Counted from the stretch's first letter, positions 29,443 to 39,146 are shown. The stretch is DNA of 64,000 nucleotides from Thioclava nitratireducens (GCF_001940525.2 NZ_CP019437.1:1028501-1092500), one strand, 5' to 3'. Made by a program: numbers and translations. Notes: generated by a model not told the origin, from the letters alone.

Positions 29443-30777
29443 ATGGCGCGCATTTATTCCAAGCGTCAGGCTCCGCATCTCGCACCACCTCTTGTCCTGA
29501 TCCTCATTTATGCTGGACTCATCGTGCTTGGCTGCGCTGCGCTGAAGCTGCCCTTTGCGACGACCACGCCGATCACGTGGTCTGATGCGGCCTTCACTGC
29601 CACGTCCGCCGTAACCGTGACCGGTCTGGCGGTTGTCGATACTGGAAGCGCCTTCACTCTGTTTGGTCAGGCCGTGGTGATGCTGCTGATCCAGCTCGGC
29701 GGTCTCGGGCTGATGACTTTTGCCGTGCTGATCCTGTCGATGTTCGGGCTGCCAGTGGGGTTCACCCATCGGCTCTATCTGAGAGAGGACCTGAATCAGA
29801 CGTCCGCGACGGATTTGCTGGCACTGACCCGGATGATCCTCAAGGTCGTTTTCATTTGCGAATTCGTTGGCGCCGCGCTCCTCGCATCGGTTTTCGTGCC
29901 TGAGGCAGGGTGGGGCGAGGGTCTCTGGCAAGCGCTCTTCCACTCGGTCTCCGCTTTTAACAACGCTGGATTCGCGCTTTTCCCGGACAGTTTGAGCAAA
30001 TGGGTTGGAAACCCGATCATCAATCTTACCATTCCAGCGCTCTACATACTTGGCGGCCTCGGCTTCACGGTCGCCTCCGATATCTGGCGGGTAAGACGTT
30101 GGCATCGCTTTTCGTTGCACACCAAGCTGATGCTTGTCGGCACGATAGCGTTGCTCATTTGGTCCGCACTGGCATTCGGGATTATGGAATGGACAAATCC
30201 GGGCACGCTGGGGAGCCTCTCGTGGTCCGATCGGCTCTGGGCCAGTTGGTTCCAGGGAGCCACAACGAGAACGGCGGGCTTCAACACTGTCGAGATCGGC
30301 AATCTCACAGACGGCACTTCGCTCATGTTCATGACGCTGATGGTCATCGGCGCGGGAAGCACGTCGACCGGCGGCGGCATAAAAGTCACGACCTTCATCG
30401 TCCTGCTGCTCGCCACGGTCGCCTTCTTCCGGCAGCGTTCGAGTATCCAGGTCTTCGGGCGCGAGCTCGGTCTCGATCAGGTCATGAAAGTTCTCGCCCT
30501 CTCGATTATCAGCGTTCTGCTGATCCTTTGCGCGCTCTTCGCACTGCTGCTCTGCCATGAAGGCGATTTTCTCGATCTTGCCTTCGAGACCACCTCTGCC
30601 TTCGGCACCGTCGGCTTGTCGCGCGGCATCACTGGCGATTTTGATGGCGCCGGACGCGCTATCATCATGGCGGTGATGTTCGTGGGCCGCGTAGGTCCTC
30701 TCACCCTCGGTTTCCTGCTTGCCACACGGCGGCCCCGACGGATCGGCTATCCGGCCGGAACGGTGTATCTCGGCTAG
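29443..30777 (+). CDS. TrkH/KtrB-family K+ channel subunit (first copy)
   Basis: 444 residues with the four-fold membrane-pore-membrane plan. Pore loops with conserved Gly are TSAVTVTGLAVVD, HSVSAFNNAGFALF, TTRTAGFNTVEIG and ETTSAFGTVGLSRG, matching KtrB closely. Located 3 bases after the RCK subunit, with which it should form a K+ (Na+-dependent) uptake complex. A short Arg-rich C-terminus (RRPRRIGYPAGTVYLG) also fits KtrB. Confidence 0.92.
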   Translation: MARIYSKRQAPHLAPPLVLILIYAGLIVLGCAALKLPFATTTPITWSDAAFTATSAVTVTGLAVVDTGSAFTLFGQAVVMLLIQLGGLGLMTFAVLILSMFGLPVGFTHRLYLREDLNQTSATDLLALTRMILKVVFICEFVGAALLASVFVPEAGWGEGLWQALFHSVSAFNNAGFALFPDSLSKWVGNPIINLTIPALYILGGLGFTVASDIWRVRRWHRFSLHTKLMLVGTIALLIWSALAFGIMEWTNPGTLGSLSWSDRLWASWFQGATTRTAGFNTVEIGNLTDGTSLMFMTLMVIGAGSTSTGGGIKVTTFIVLLLATVAFFRQRSSIQVFGRELGLDQVMKVLALSIISVLLILCALFALLLCHEGDFLDLAFETTSAFGTVGLSRGITGDFDGAGRAIIMAVMFVGRVGPLTLGFLLATRRPRRIGYPAGTVYLG

Positions 30778-30785
30778 GACCAGTC

Positions 30786-32222
30786 ATGAATTTCGTATCT
30801 TTCATCAACGGTCTTACACTGGTTTTCTTCGCCGCCTTGATGGGCCTCGATGCGCTTCTTTTTTCGGATACAGCCAAGGTTTTTGCGCTCTCCGGCGCAC
30901 TGGTGGGCGCTTTGGGTGCGACGATCAGCGTCGCCTCCCGCTCGTCCTTTCTCGGTTTGGGGCGGCTTCACGCTTTCCTGCTCACGTCGTCGGTTTGGCT
31001 TACCGCCGCAATTGCCGGCGCCGTTCCGCTCGCAATGTGGTCGCTCACTCCCGTGGATGCTCTGTTCGAGGCGATGTCGGGGATTACGACGACGGGCTCT
31101 ACGGTGATGAGCGGTCTCGATACCACACCGCGCGGCATCATCATGTGGCGAGCGCTGCTTCAGGCTGTCGGTGGCGTCGGGTTCATCGTCACCGGCATCG
31201 CCTTGTTGCCGATCCTGAAGGTCGGCGGCATGCAGCTCTTCCGCACCGAGAGCTCGGACAAAGGGGACAAAGAACTGAGCAACACTGCGAAGTTCGCCTC
31301 GGTGACGCTGCAGATTTACGTAGCTCTCATCGGGCTTTGTACACTTGCCTACCTTGCTGGTGGCATGAACTTCTTCGACGCGGTGACCCACGCCATGACC
31401 ACGTTGTCGACCGGTGGATATTCGGGCTATGACGCGTCCTTCGGCCATTTCGACAGCCCATTCCTGCAATGGACCGCGACGCTCTTCATGCTGCTTGGGG
31501 CCTTTCCGTTCGCATGGTATATCCGCGGCATCTATCGGCGGACGGTTCGAAGCGAGCAGGTCGAAGCCATGCTGCTCACCTTGGGGGTCGTCATTATCGG
31601 GCTGACGGTTTGGCTCGTCTGGACAAGTGGAACGCCGCCGCTGACCGCTCTTCGCATGGTCGCCTTCAACGTCGTCTCTGTCGTGACGACCACAGGCTAC
31701 GCCACGACCGACTACACTGTCTGGGGGCCGTTCGCGGTTGTTGCCTTTTTCATTCTCTCTGCAGTAGGGGGCTGCACCGGATCGACCGCGGGTGGCGCCA
31801 AGGCGATGCGTTGGATCGTATTTTCCAAGGCGGCGCGCGCACAGATGAAAGTGATTAGATTACCGCGTCGGGTTGTTTCCATAAAATACGAAGGGCGCGT
31901 GATCGAGAATGACGTCCTCGCGGGCGTTATCGCCTTTTTCGTTATCTATATGGCGACGTTCCTAGGGCTCACCACGCTTCTGGGCTTTTTCGGTCTCGAC
32001 TTTGCGACGGCAACCAGCGGAGCTTTGACGGCTTTGGCAAATGTCGGACCAGGGGTCGGACCAATCATCGGTCCGGCTGGGAATTTCTCCTCCCTCAGCG
32101 ATCCCGTGAAGATAATTTTGACCTTCGGGATGTATCTCGGACGTCTGGAAATTCTCACGGTATTGGTGCTCTTCAAGCCCGAATTTTGGCGTGAGATCGC
32201 GGTTTTGGGGGAACGGGCGTGA
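30786..32222 (+). CDS. TrkH-family K+ transporter (second copy)
   Basis: 478 residues, longer than its neighbour and closer to classical TrkH. Pore loops are SGITTTGSTVMSG, HAMTTLSTGGYSGYDASF, VVSVVTTTGYATTDY and LTALANVGPGVGPIIG. It retains the TrkH-specific KVGGMQLFRTES segment after the first repeat. It starts 8 bases after the first channel gene, so one RCK subunit is co-transcribed with two different channels. Last gene of the unit. Confidence 0.92.
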   Translation: MNFVSFINGLTLVFFAALMGLDALLFSDTAKVFALSGALVGALGATISVASRSSFLGLGRLHAFLLTSSVWLTAAIAGAVPLAMWSLTPVDALFEAMSGITTTGSTVMSGLDTTPRGIIMWRALLQAVGGVGFIVTGIALLPILKVGGMQLFRTESSDKGDKELSNTAKFASVTLQIYVALIGLCTLAYLAGGMNFFDAVTHAMTTLSTGGYSGYDASFGHFDSPFLQWTATLFMLLGAFPFAWYIRGIYRRTVRSEQVEAMLLTLGVVIIGLTVWLVWTSGTPPLTALRMVAFNVVSVVTTTGYATTDYTVWGPFAVVAFFILSAVGGCTGSTAGGAKAMRWIVFSKAARAQMKVIRLPRRVVSIKYEGRVIENDVLAGVIAFFVIYMATFLGLTTLLGFFGLDFATATSGALTALANVGPGVGPIIGPAGNFSSLSDPVKIILTFGMYLGRLEILTVLVLFKPEFWREIAVLGERA

Positions 32223-32338
32223 TCTCCAAGGGGGGCCATCCGTCACTCTGAACAAAGCTGAGAAGCTCGCCGCACTTGTTCAAGGAGCCGGGCGTTCGGG
32301 CGATCGAGGTGTGCCCGCGACGTCGCCAGCCAAGCACG

Positions 32339-32349
32339 CGGGGGGGGGG
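32339..32349. repeat. Poly-G tract in the trkH-maiA intergenic region
   Basis: A run of about ten G lies within 32340-32349, between the end of the K+ transporter operon and the end of maiA. Such tracts are slippage-prone, but here no gene or promoter depends on it visibly. The maiA stop itself lies inside a perfect CCCGCGGC/GCCGCGGG hairpin at 32412-32432, which has no T-tail and may slow transcription. Confidence 0.4.
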
Positions 32350-32420
32350 CGCTGGCGGCTTCCGAAAGTTAGATGAACGTCACGTAGGTGCTGAAACAGG
32401 GCACCGCCCCTCCCGCGGCG

Positions 32421-33038
32421 TCAGGCCGCGGGGGGCGCCGGTCGCGCGGCGGCGAAGGCCGGAAGCGTCTCGAGATGCGCGGCGATCCGCGTGATATTCG
32501 GCATCGGCGCAAGGTCGATCCCCCAGCGCCGCGCATTGTAGATCTGTGGCACGAGGCACAGATCCGCGAGCGTCAGCTGGTCACGCCAGCAGAAACTCTC
32601 GCCCGATATCATTTCCTCGACCGCGGCGAGGCCGGGGGCGATGAAAGTCTGCATCCAGCTTTCCATCGTGATCGCACCGTTCGAGGCCGCCACGGCGTGT
32701 TTCGCGACGCGCAGATTGCAAACCGGATGGATATCGACCGCGATAGCCTGGGCGAGAGCGCGGACATGGGCGCGGTCGGCCGGAGCTTCGGGCAGCAGGC
32801 CGAGCGCGCGGGTCTCGTTGAGATATTCGACGATCGCAAGGGATTGGGTAAACCGATCGCCATCGATCTCAAGCGTCGGCACGAGCCCCTGCGGATTGAC
32901 GGCGAGATAGTCGGGATCGCGCTGTGCGCCGGTCGTCAGATCGACCGGAGCGGCCTGCCATTCAATCCCGGCGAGTGCGAGGGCGATACGGACACGGTAG
33001 CTTGCCGAAGACCGCCAATAATCATGAAGTCGTGTCAT
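32421..33038 (-). CDS. maiA: Maleylacetoacetate isomerase
   Basis: 205-residue zeta-class glutathione S-transferase. The signature SSASYRVRIALA (family SSxSxRVRIALA) sits at the N-terminus, followed by NPQGLVPTLEIDG and the TQSLAIVEYL motif. It converts maleylacetoacetate, made by HmgA, to fumarylacetoacetate, the substrate of FahA. The ATG at 33038 overlaps the stop of the MarR gene (ATGA), so they are co-transcribed and diverge from hmgA. Longer frames upstream would cover the regulator gene. Confidence 0.93.
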   Translation of the reverse strand: MTRLHDYWRSSASYRVRIALALAGIEWQAAPVDLTTGAQRDPDYLAVNPQGLVPTLEIDGDRFTQSLAIVEYLNETRALGLLPEAPADRAHVRALAQAIAVDIHPVCNLRVAKHAVAASNGAITMESWMQTFIAPGLAAVEEMISGESFCWRDQLTLADLCLVPQIYNARRWGIDLAPMPNITRIAAHLETLPAFAAARPAPPAA

Positions 33039-33511
33039 TCGATCGGCGTCCCCAGCAGTTTGTCCATTGCGCGCTGCAAGCCGGCGAGATCGGATCCGAG
33101 CACCGCCTCCAGCTGCCGCTGATAGGCGATCGCGCGCGGCAACAGCTCCGCCATCAGACGTCGCCCCTCGCGGGTCAGACTCAGCGCGACCAGCCGGGCG
33201 TCCACGTCGTCGGGCCGTTTCTCGACCAGACCTTTCGCCTCGAGGTGGCTCGCCGCGCGGCTGACCTTTGGGCGCTCCAGCGAGGTGCGTCGTTCTATAT
33301 CGCGCACCGAGACCCGGCCCGCATGGGAAAGATGCACCATCACCCGCCATTGCGGCATCGTCAGCCCGGCGTCGCGATAGCCCGCCGCCAGTTCCTGGCT
33401 CAGCTTCACCGAGAGCTCCGCGACCAAATAGGGCAGGAAACGCTCGAGATCGAACCCCGGGAGGGGAATCTCTTCATCAGCGGTTTCACGAACTTTTTGT
33501 TCAACGGTCAT
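33035..33511 (-). CDS. MarR-family regulator of the homogentisate genes
   Basis: 158 residues. Winged HTH: LTMPQWRVMVHLSHAGRVSVRDIERRTSLERPKVSRAASHLEAKGLVEKRPDDVDARLVALSLT in segments, typical of MarR. The start at 33511 (MTVEQKVRE) gives a normal-length MarR; the frame runs open to 33619 but that part contains the operator repeats. It is divergent from hmgA and precedes maiA in one unit. Two 16-base palindromes lie before its start and two before hmgA, so it probably represses both directions until an aromatic intermediate binds. Confidence 0.9.
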   Translation of the reverse strand: MTVEQKVRETADEEIPLPGFDLERFLPYLVAELSVKLSQELAAGYRDAGLTMPQWRVMVHLSHAGRVSVRDIERRTSLERPKVSRAASHLEAKGLVEKRPDDVDARLVALSLTREGRRLMAELLPRAIAYQRQLEAVLGSDLAGLQRAMDKLLGTPIE

Positions 33512-33533
33512 GGGATTCGATGTGGCTTCAAGT

Positions 33534-33580
33534 TGTTGCGGCTGCAACGAATGAGCACGAAATACGTTGCGATTGCAACG
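33534..33580. promoter_or_regulatory. Operator pair 1 (palindromes before marR-maiA)
   Basis: Two inverted repeats: GTTGC-GGCT-GCAAC at 33535-33548 and CGTTGC-GATT-GCAACG at 33565-33580, about 30 bases (three helical turns) apart. They are located 24-70 bases upstream of the marR ATG. The symmetric 16-base shape with 4-base centre is typical of a MarR dimer site. Confidence 0.7.
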
Positions 33581-33659
33581 AAAATCGTGCGCCGTCCGGA
33601 AATCTGGATGTGTAACCATCAGTAAATAATTGATTTTTTACCAAGTCTCCCTCGCTCTT

Positions 33660-33704
33660 CGTTGCGAATGCAATAAAATCCTTGACTTCGTTGCGAATGA
33701 AACG
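33660..33704. promoter_or_regulatory. Operator pair 2 (palindromes before hmgA) overlapping a -35 box
   Basis: CGTTGCGAATGCAATA at 33660-33675 and CGTTGCGAATGAAACG at 33689-33704 are degenerate copies of the palindrome seen at 33565, 29 bases apart. TTGACT at 33683-33688 between them looks like a -35 hexamer, so binding would block RNA polymerase. hmgA starts at 33771. Confidence 0.7.
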
Positions 33705-33770
33705 AAACTTGGGCGGAGTTCGACGTCGGCATTTTTGCAAGAGGCCGGCGAACAGGGAGTGGAGGATCTC

Positions 33771-35132
33771 ATGACCGAGCAAGCTCTGCCGAGCGGCATG
33801 GTGCGGGCAACCGGCACGTCGGGGCCGCATGAAGGCTACATGCCGGGTTTCGGCAATGATTTCGAAACCGAGGCGCTGCCGGGTGCGCTGCCGCAGGGCC
33901 AGAACAGCCCGCAGAAATGCGAATACGGCCTTTATGCCGAGCAGCTTTCCGGAACCGCCTTCACCGCGCCGCGCGGCCAGAACGAGCGGACCTGGTGCTA
34001 TCGGATCCGGCCATCGGTCAAGCATGTCGGTCGCTTCACCAAGATCGACGTGCCCTATTGGAAATCCGCGCCGAATGTCGATCCGGACGTGATCTCGCTT
34101 GGCCAGTATCGTTGGAACCCGGTGCCCCATTCCGATGAGCCGCTGACCTGGGTCACCGGCATGCGCACGATGACCACCGCGGGCGACGTGAACACGCAGG
34201 TCGGCATGGCGAGCCATATCTATCTCGTGACGCAGTCGATGGAGGACGAGTATTTCTTCTCGGCCGACAGCGAGTTGCTCGTCGTGCCGCAAGAGGGGCG
34301 GCTGCGCTTCTGCACGGAGCTCGGGATTATCGACCTCGAGCCCAAGGAGATCGCCATCCTGCCGCGCGGTCTGGTCTATCGGGTCGAAGTGCTCGAAGGG
34401 CCGGCGCGGGGCTTCGTCTGCGAAAACTATGGCCAGAAATTCGACCTGCCGGGCCGCGGTCCGATCGGCGCAAATTGCCTTGCCAACCCGCGCGACTTCA
34501 AATGCCCCGTTGCGGCCTTCGAGGATCGCGACGCGAAAAGCCGGGTCGTCATCAAGTGGTGCGGGCAGTTCCACGAGACCTTCATCGGCCACAGCCCGCT
34601 CGATGTGGTGGCATGGCACGGCAACTACTGCGCCTATAAATACGACCTGCGCACTTACAGCCCGGTCGGCGCGATCCTGTTCGATCACCCCGATCCGTCG
34701 ATCTTCACCGTGCTCACCGCGCCTTCGGGTCAGGAAGGCACCGCGAATATCGATTTCGTGCTGTTCCGCGAGCGCTGGATGGTGGCCGAGCACACGTTCC
34801 GCCCGCCGTGGTATCACAAGAACATCATGTCCGAACTGATGGGCAACATCTACGGCATCTACGACGCCAAGCCGCAGGGCTTCATGCCGGGCGGGACCAG
34901 CCTGCACAACATGATGCTGCCGCACGGCCCTGACCGTAACGCCTTCGAACACGCCTCTAACGAACCGATGGAGCCCGCGTTCCAAGGCAACACGATGCAG
35001 TTCATGTTCGAGACGCGCTTCCCGCAGCACCTCACCGAATTCGCCGCGAAGGAGGCGCCGTTGCAGGACGATTACATCGATTGCTGGGACAGCATCGAGA
35101 AGAAATTCGACGGAAAACCGGGGACCAAATGA
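33771..35132 (+). CDS. hmgA: Homogentisate 1,2-dioxygenase
   Basis: 453-residue non-haem iron ring-cleaving dioxygenase producing maleylacetoacetate. It starts with the family [24 protein letters not shown] segment. The iron-site region contains [13 protein letters not shown], the MGNIYG segment and [15 protein letters not shown] with the His/Glu ligands. Full length. ATG 33771 is preceded by GGAGTGGAGG; the frame is open upstream to 33630 but overlaps the promoter operators. It overlaps fahA by ATGA. Confidence 0.96.
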   Translation: MTEQALPSGMVRATGTSGPHEGYMPGFGNDFETEALPGALPQGQNSPQKCEYGLYAEQLSGTAFTAPRGQNERTWCYRIRPSVKHVGRFTKIDVPYWKSAPNVDPDVISLGQYRWNPVPHSDEPLTWVTGMRTMTTAGDVNTQVGMASHIYLVTQSMEDEYFFSADSELLVVPQEGRLRFCTELGIIDLEPKEIAILPRGLVYRVEVLEGPARGFVCENYGQKFDLPGRGPIGANCLANPRDFKCPVAAFEDRDAKSRVVIKWCGQFHETFIGHSPLDVVAWHGNYCAYKYDLRTYSPVGAILFDHPDPSIFTVLTAPSGQEGTANIDFVLFRERWMVAEHTFRPPWYHKNIMSELMGNIYGIYDAKPQGFMPGGTSLHNMMLPHGPDRNAFEHASNEPMEPAFQGNTMQFMFETRFPQHLTEFAAKEAPLQDDYIDCWDSIEKKFDGKPGTK

Positions 35133-36367
35133 CCGACCAGACCAGCTGGGTGGCGTCCGCTCAGGGCGACACCGACTTTCCAATCCAGAACCTGCCCTAC
35201 GGCGTCTTCGACGACGGCAATGGGGCGCGGATGGGCGTCGCCATCGGGGATATGATCCTCGACGTCGCCAAGGTGGATCACGGGCTTCCGGCGGATCTGT
35301 TCGCCGAGCCCGCGTGGAACCGCGTCATGGAGGCCGGCCCGGAGATCTGGGCCAAGCTGCGCGCGCGTCTGACCGAGCTTCTCTCCGACGAAGGGCACAA
35401 GTCCGCGGTCGAGCCGCATCTGGTGCCGCAATCCGGCGCGAAGATGCTGATGCCGTTCCGCGTGACCGAATACACTGATTTCTACGCCGGCAAGAACCAC
35501 GCGACCAATGTCGGCACGATCTTCCGTGGCCCCGAAAACGCGTTGCCCGCGAACTGGCTGTCGATCCCGATCGGCTATAACGGCCGGGCCTCGTCGGTGG
35601 TCGTTTCCGGCACGCCGGTCATCCGTCCCAACGGGCAGGTCAAAGGCCCGAACGAGGAGCTGCCGCGTTTCGCCCCTTCGGCGCGTTTTGACATCGAACT
35701 GGAATTCGGCGCCATCGTCGGCCAGCCCTCCGAGGGTATGATCTCGGTCAGTCAGGCCGATGAGATGATCTTCGGCTACGTGCTGCTCAATGACTGGTCG
35801 GCGCGCGACATCCAGGCGTGGGAATACGTGCCTCTCGGACCGTTCCAGTCCAAGGCGACCGCGACCACGATCAGCCCCTGGATCGTGACGAAAGCGGCGC
35901 TGGAACCGTTCCGCGTCAACACGCCCGAGCGTGAGCGCGAATTGCTGCCCTATCTGCGCGAGCCGGGGCCGATGAATTACGATATCAAGCTGGAAGTCGC
36001 GCTGCGCCCGGAGGGCGGCGAGGAGGCGGTGATTTCGCGCACCAATACCTCGATGCTCTACTACTCCGCCGCGCAGCAGCTCGCCCATCACACGACCTCG
36101 GGCTGTCCGATGCGCGCGGGCGATCTGTTGGGCTCGGGCACGATCTCGGGCACCGAAAAAGACAGCCGGGGCTCGCTGCTCGAACTGAGCTGGTCGGGCA
36201 AGGAGCCGCTGGAGCTTCCCGATGGCACGACCCGCAGCTTCATCGAGGATGGCGACACGCTGACCCTGCGCGGTGCTGCGCAGGGCAAAGGATACCGCAT
36301 CGGGTTCGGAGATTGCACGGGGCAGGTGCTCCCTGCGCGCGCTCTGCCCGACTGGGCTAAGGAATAA
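35129..36367 (+). CDS. fahA: Fumarylacetoacetase
   Basis: 412-residue hydrolase that splits fumarylacetoacetate into fumarate and acetoacetate, the last step of tyrosine breakdown. The active-site segment [15 protein letters not shown] carries the metal Asp and catalytic His. Typical FAH core segments follow: [20 protein letters not shown], with [11 protein letters not shown], and [11 protein letters not shown]. Length matches eukaryote-type FAH. It starts at ATG 35129 inside the hmgA stop and is followed after 11 bases by the MBL gene. Confidence 0.96.
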   Translation: MTDQTSWVASAQGDTDFPIQNLPYGVFDDGNGARMGVAIGDMILDVAKVDHGLPADLFAEPAWNRVMEAGPEIWAKLRARLTELLSDEGHKSAVEPHLVPQSGAKMLMPFRVTEYTDFYAGKNHATNVGTIFRGPENALPANWLSIPIGYNGRASSVVVSGTPVIRPNGQVKGPNEELPRFAPSARFDIELEFGAIVGQPSEGMISVSQADEMIFGYVLLNDWSARDIQAWEYVPLGPFQSKATATTISPWIVTKAALEPFRVNTPERERELLPYLREPGPMNYDIKLEVALRPEGGEEAVISRTNTSMLYYSAAQQLAHHTTSGCPMRAGDLLGSGTISGTEKDSRGSLLELSWSGKEPLELPDGTTRSFIEDGDTLTLRGAAQGKGYRIGFGDCTGQVLPARALPDWAKE

Positions 36368-36378
36368 GGAGGCATCTG

Positions 36379-37329
36379 ATGGCCAAGGCATTCGCGTCGC
36401 AAGGCGACATGGAAGAGAAGAAGATCAGCTTCACGGAAGTGGGCGAGGGCCTCTACGCCTTCACCGCGGAGGGCGACCCGAACACCGGCGTCATCATCGG
36501 CGACGACAGCGTGATGATCGTCGAGGCGCAGGCCACCCCGCGTCTTGCGCGCAAGGTGATCGAATGCGTCCGCTCGGTGACCGACAAGCCGATCAGCCAC
36601 CTCGTGCTGACGCACTACCACGCGGTTCGCGTGCTGGGCGCCAGCGCCTATGGCGTGCGCGAGATCATCATGTCCGACACCACACGCGCGCAGGTCGCAG
36701 AACGTGGGCAGGAGGACTGGGACAGCGAATTCGGCCGCTTCCCGCGCCTGTTCCAGGGCCATGAGGAAATCCCCGGTCTGACCTGGCCGACCACCACCTT
36801 CAGCGACCAGATGACGGTTTACCTCGGCAATCGCCGCGTCGACATCATGCATCTGGGCCGCGCCCATACCGCAGGCGATGCAGTGATCTGGGTGCCCGAT
36901 CAGGAGGTGATGTTCACCGGCGATATCGTGGAATACCACTCGGCCTGCTATTGCGGCGACGGTCATTTCGGCGATTGGCCCGAGACGCTGGCCAATATCG
37001 CAGCCTTCGAGCCGCGCGCGATCGCGCCGGGTCGTGGCGATGCGCTGGTGGGCGAGAAGATGGTCACCGAAGCGCTGGAGAACACCGCCGATTTCGTCCG
37101 CTCCACCTTCAAGCCGGTGGAACGCGTCGTTGCCCGTGGCGGCACCCTGAAAGAGGCGTGGGACGCGGTGCGCGAAGCCTGCGATCCGAAATTCGCCGAT
37201 TACGCGATCTACGAACATTGCCTGCCGTTCAACGTGGCGCGCGCCTATGACGAGGCCCGCGGCATCGACACCCCGCGTGTCTGGACGGCAGAGCGCGACC
37301 GCGAGATGTGGGACGCGCTTCAGGGCTGA
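36379..37329 (+). CDS. MBL-fold protein with degenerate metal motif
   Basis: 316-residue metallo-beta-lactamase-fold protein. The usual HxHxDH motif reads H79-Y-H81-A-V83-R84: the first two His remain but the Asp and the last His are replaced by Val and Arg. Other MBL landmarks stay: LGRAHTAGDAVIW and MFTGDIV. The dinuclear site is therefore probably incomplete, so hydrolysis may be lost or use one metal. It lies between fahA and the FAD hydroxylase in one operon (11- and 27-base gaps). Role unknown, perhaps a thioesterase- or lactonase-like step or a sensor. Confidence 0.85.
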   Translation: MAKAFASQGDMEEKKISFTEVGEGLYAFTAEGDPNTGVIIGDDSVMIVEAQATPRLARKVIECVRSVTDKPISHLVLTHYHAVRVLGASAYGVREIIMSDTTRAQVAERGQEDWDSEFGRFPRLFQGHEEIPGLTWPTTTFSDQMTVYLGNRRVDIMHLGRAHTAGDAVIWVPDQEVMFTGDIVEYHSACYCGDGHFGDWPETLANIAAFEPRAIAPGRGDALVGEKMVTEALENTADFVRSTFKPVERVVARGGTLKEAWDAVREACDPKFADYAIYEHCLPFNVARAYDEARGIDTPRVWTAERDREMWDALQG

Positions 37330-37356
37330 CGCGCGCCGGCAGGGGAGGAGGAACCG

Positions 37357-38913
37357 ATGCCATATGATTACAAGCCGTTCGACTATGTTGCGCCGAAGGG
37401 GCTGAGCGCCCCGGAGCCGCGTCACAAGGTCATCGTCGTTGGGGCCGGGCCGATCGGTCTCGCCGCCGCGCTGGAGCTTGCGAATTACGGCGTGGCGTCG
37501 GTCGTGCTCGACGACAACAACGTGGTGTCGGTGGGCAGCCGCGCGATCTGCTGGTCGAAACGCTCGCTCGAGATACTCGACCGGCTGGGCGTGGGCGATG
37601 CCTGCGTGCAGAAGGGTGTGACCTGGAAGGTCGGGCGCACCCACCATGGCGCGCGCGAAGTGTTCAACTTCGACCTGCTGCCCGAGGACGGCCACAAGAT
37701 GCCCGCCTTCGTGAATCTGCAGCAATATTACGTCGAGGAGTATCTCGTCGCCGCTGCGCAGGCGAACCCGCTTGTCGACCTGCGCTTCAAGAACAAGGTC
37801 ACCTCGCTCGAGCAGGCGGCGGATCACGCGACGGTCTCGATCGAGACGCCGGATGGGGAATATACGCTCGAAGGTGAGTATGTGCTGGCCTGCGACGGAG
37901 CGCGCTCGCCGATCCGGCAGATGATGGGGCTCGAATTCGAGGGCGTTCTGTTCGAGGAACGCTTCCTGATCGCCGATATCGAGATGCAGGCCGATTTCCC
38001 GTCGGAGCGCTGGTTCTGGTTCGAGCCGGATTTCCACGAGGGCCAGTCGGCACTGCTGCACAAACAGCCTGACAATATCTACCGCATCGATCTGCAACTG
38101 GGCTGGGACACCGATCCGGAGGAAGAGCGCAAGCCCGAGCGCATCATCCCGCGGATCGAGAAGGCGCTGGGCCATTCGAATTTCAAGCTCGACTGGACCT
38201 CGATCTACACGTTCCAGTGCCGTCGGCTGAAGAACTTCGTCCATGACCGGGTGATCTTCGTGGGCGATAGCGCGCATGTGGTCTCGCCCTTCGGCGCGCG
38301 TGGCGGCAATGGCGGGCTGCAAGATGTGGACGCGTTGGGCTGGCGTCTGGCGCGGGTCGTGAAGGGAGAGAGCACGCCCGCGCTGCTCGCCCGCTACGAC
38401 GCCGAGCGGACCTTCGGCTCTGACGAGAATATTGCCAATTCCAGCCGCACCACGCGGTTCATGTCGCCGCGCCCGGGGGCGGAGCGGTGGTTCCGCGATG
38501 CGGTTCTGGCGCTGTCTGAGCATGCGAATTTCGCGCGCCCGATGGTGAACTCGGGGCGCTTGAGCCTGCCGTGCCGCTACCCGCTGGACCAAGCGCCCGA
38601 TGATGCGGCCTTGCCGAGTGGCACCCGTCCCGGCGCGGTCGCCCCCGATGCTCCGCTTGGCAACGAATGGCTGCTCGATCGGCTTGCGGGCGGCTTCACG
38701 CTTCTGGGCCTCGGTGCCGAGGCGCCCGAGGTCGCGGGGCTGCGCAGAATGACGCTCGAGCCGACGCCGGAGCTGCGCGCCCGCTATCTCGGCGATGCGC
38801 CCTCGGCGCTCTACCTGATCCGGCCCGATCAAGTCGTCGCGGCGCGTTGGCAAAAAGCGGGGGCCGAGCAGATCGCCGCGCAACTGGCTGCAATCGAGGA
38901 GGGCAGCGCATGA
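37357..38913 (+). CDS. FAD-dependent aromatic hydroxylase (MhpA/PHBH family)
   Basis: 518-residue group A flavoprotein monooxygenase. FAD site VIVVGAGPIGLAAALELANYG near residues 24-44, the NAD(P)H/FAD motif LACDGARSPIRQMMG, and the second FAD motif VIFVGDSAHVVSPFGARGGNGGLQDVDALGW are all intact, followed by a thioredoxin-like C-terminal domain. Such enzymes hydroxylate phenols ortho or para using NAD(P)H and oxygen. Within the hmg operon it may turn an imported hydroxyarylacetate into homogentisate; that substrate is inferred. It overlaps the next gene by ATGA. Confidence 0.9.
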   Translation: MPYDYKPFDYVAPKGLSAPEPRHKVIVVGAGPIGLAAALELANYGVASVVLDDNNVVSVGSRAICWSKRSLEILDRLGVGDACVQKGVTWKVGRTHHGAREVFNFDLLPEDGHKMPAFVNLQQYYVEEYLVAAAQANPLVDLRFKNKVTSLEQAADHATVSIETPDGEYTLEGEYVLACDGARSPIRQMMGLEFEGVLFEERFLIADIEMQADFPSERWFWFEPDFHEGQSALLHKQPDNIYRIDLQLGWDTDPEEERKPERIIPRIEKALGHSNFKLDWTSIYTFQCRRLKNFVHDRVIFVGDSAHVVSPFGARGGNGGLQDVDALGWRLARVVKGESTPALLARYDAERTFGSDENIANSSRTTRFMSPRPGAERWFRDAVLALSEHANFARPMVNSGRLSLPCRYPLDQAPDDAALPSGTRPGAVAPDAPLGNEWLLDRLAGGFTLLGLGAEAPEVAGLRRMTLEPTPELRARYLGDAPSALYLIRPDQVVAARWQKAGAEQIAAQLAAIEEGSA

Positions 38914-39146
38914 GCCTGATCACCGACCTGAACCTTGCCGATCACGACGCGCTCTACGAGCGGCTTATCGCCGCCCATGAGGGGCTGAACGAGGCGGAAA
39001 GCGCCGCGTTCAACGCGCGGCTGATCCTGATCCTGATGAACCATATCGGCGACCGCCGCGTGCTCGAGGAGGCGTTCGAGCTCGCCGCGCGTGCCGGGCG
39101 TCCCGATGCCAGCCCGAAAACCGGGCAGATGCGCGCCGATAGCTGA
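38910..39146 (+). CDS. DUF2783 small protein
   Basis: 78 residues: MSLITDLNLADHDALYERLIAAHEGL, then SAAFNARLILILMNHIGD and EEAFELAARA. Matches DUF2783 by memory. Acidic and helical, no signal peptide or metal motif. Its start lies inside the FAD hydroxylase stop (ATGA), a strong sign of coupled expression and perhaps physical partnership with that enzyme. Function unknown. Confidence 0.8.
   Translation: MSLITDLNLADHDALYERLIAAHEGLNEAESAAFNARLILILMNHIGDRRVLEEAFELAARAGRPDASPKTGQMRADS

Noticed and set aside
32339..32349. Phase-variable G-tract
   Set aside because: It lies between two convergent gene ends and affects no visible coding frame or promoter.
36088..38883. 931-codon open frame opposite fahA, the MBL and the hydroxylase genes
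   Set aside because: It spans three real genes in antisense, an artefact of codon bias.
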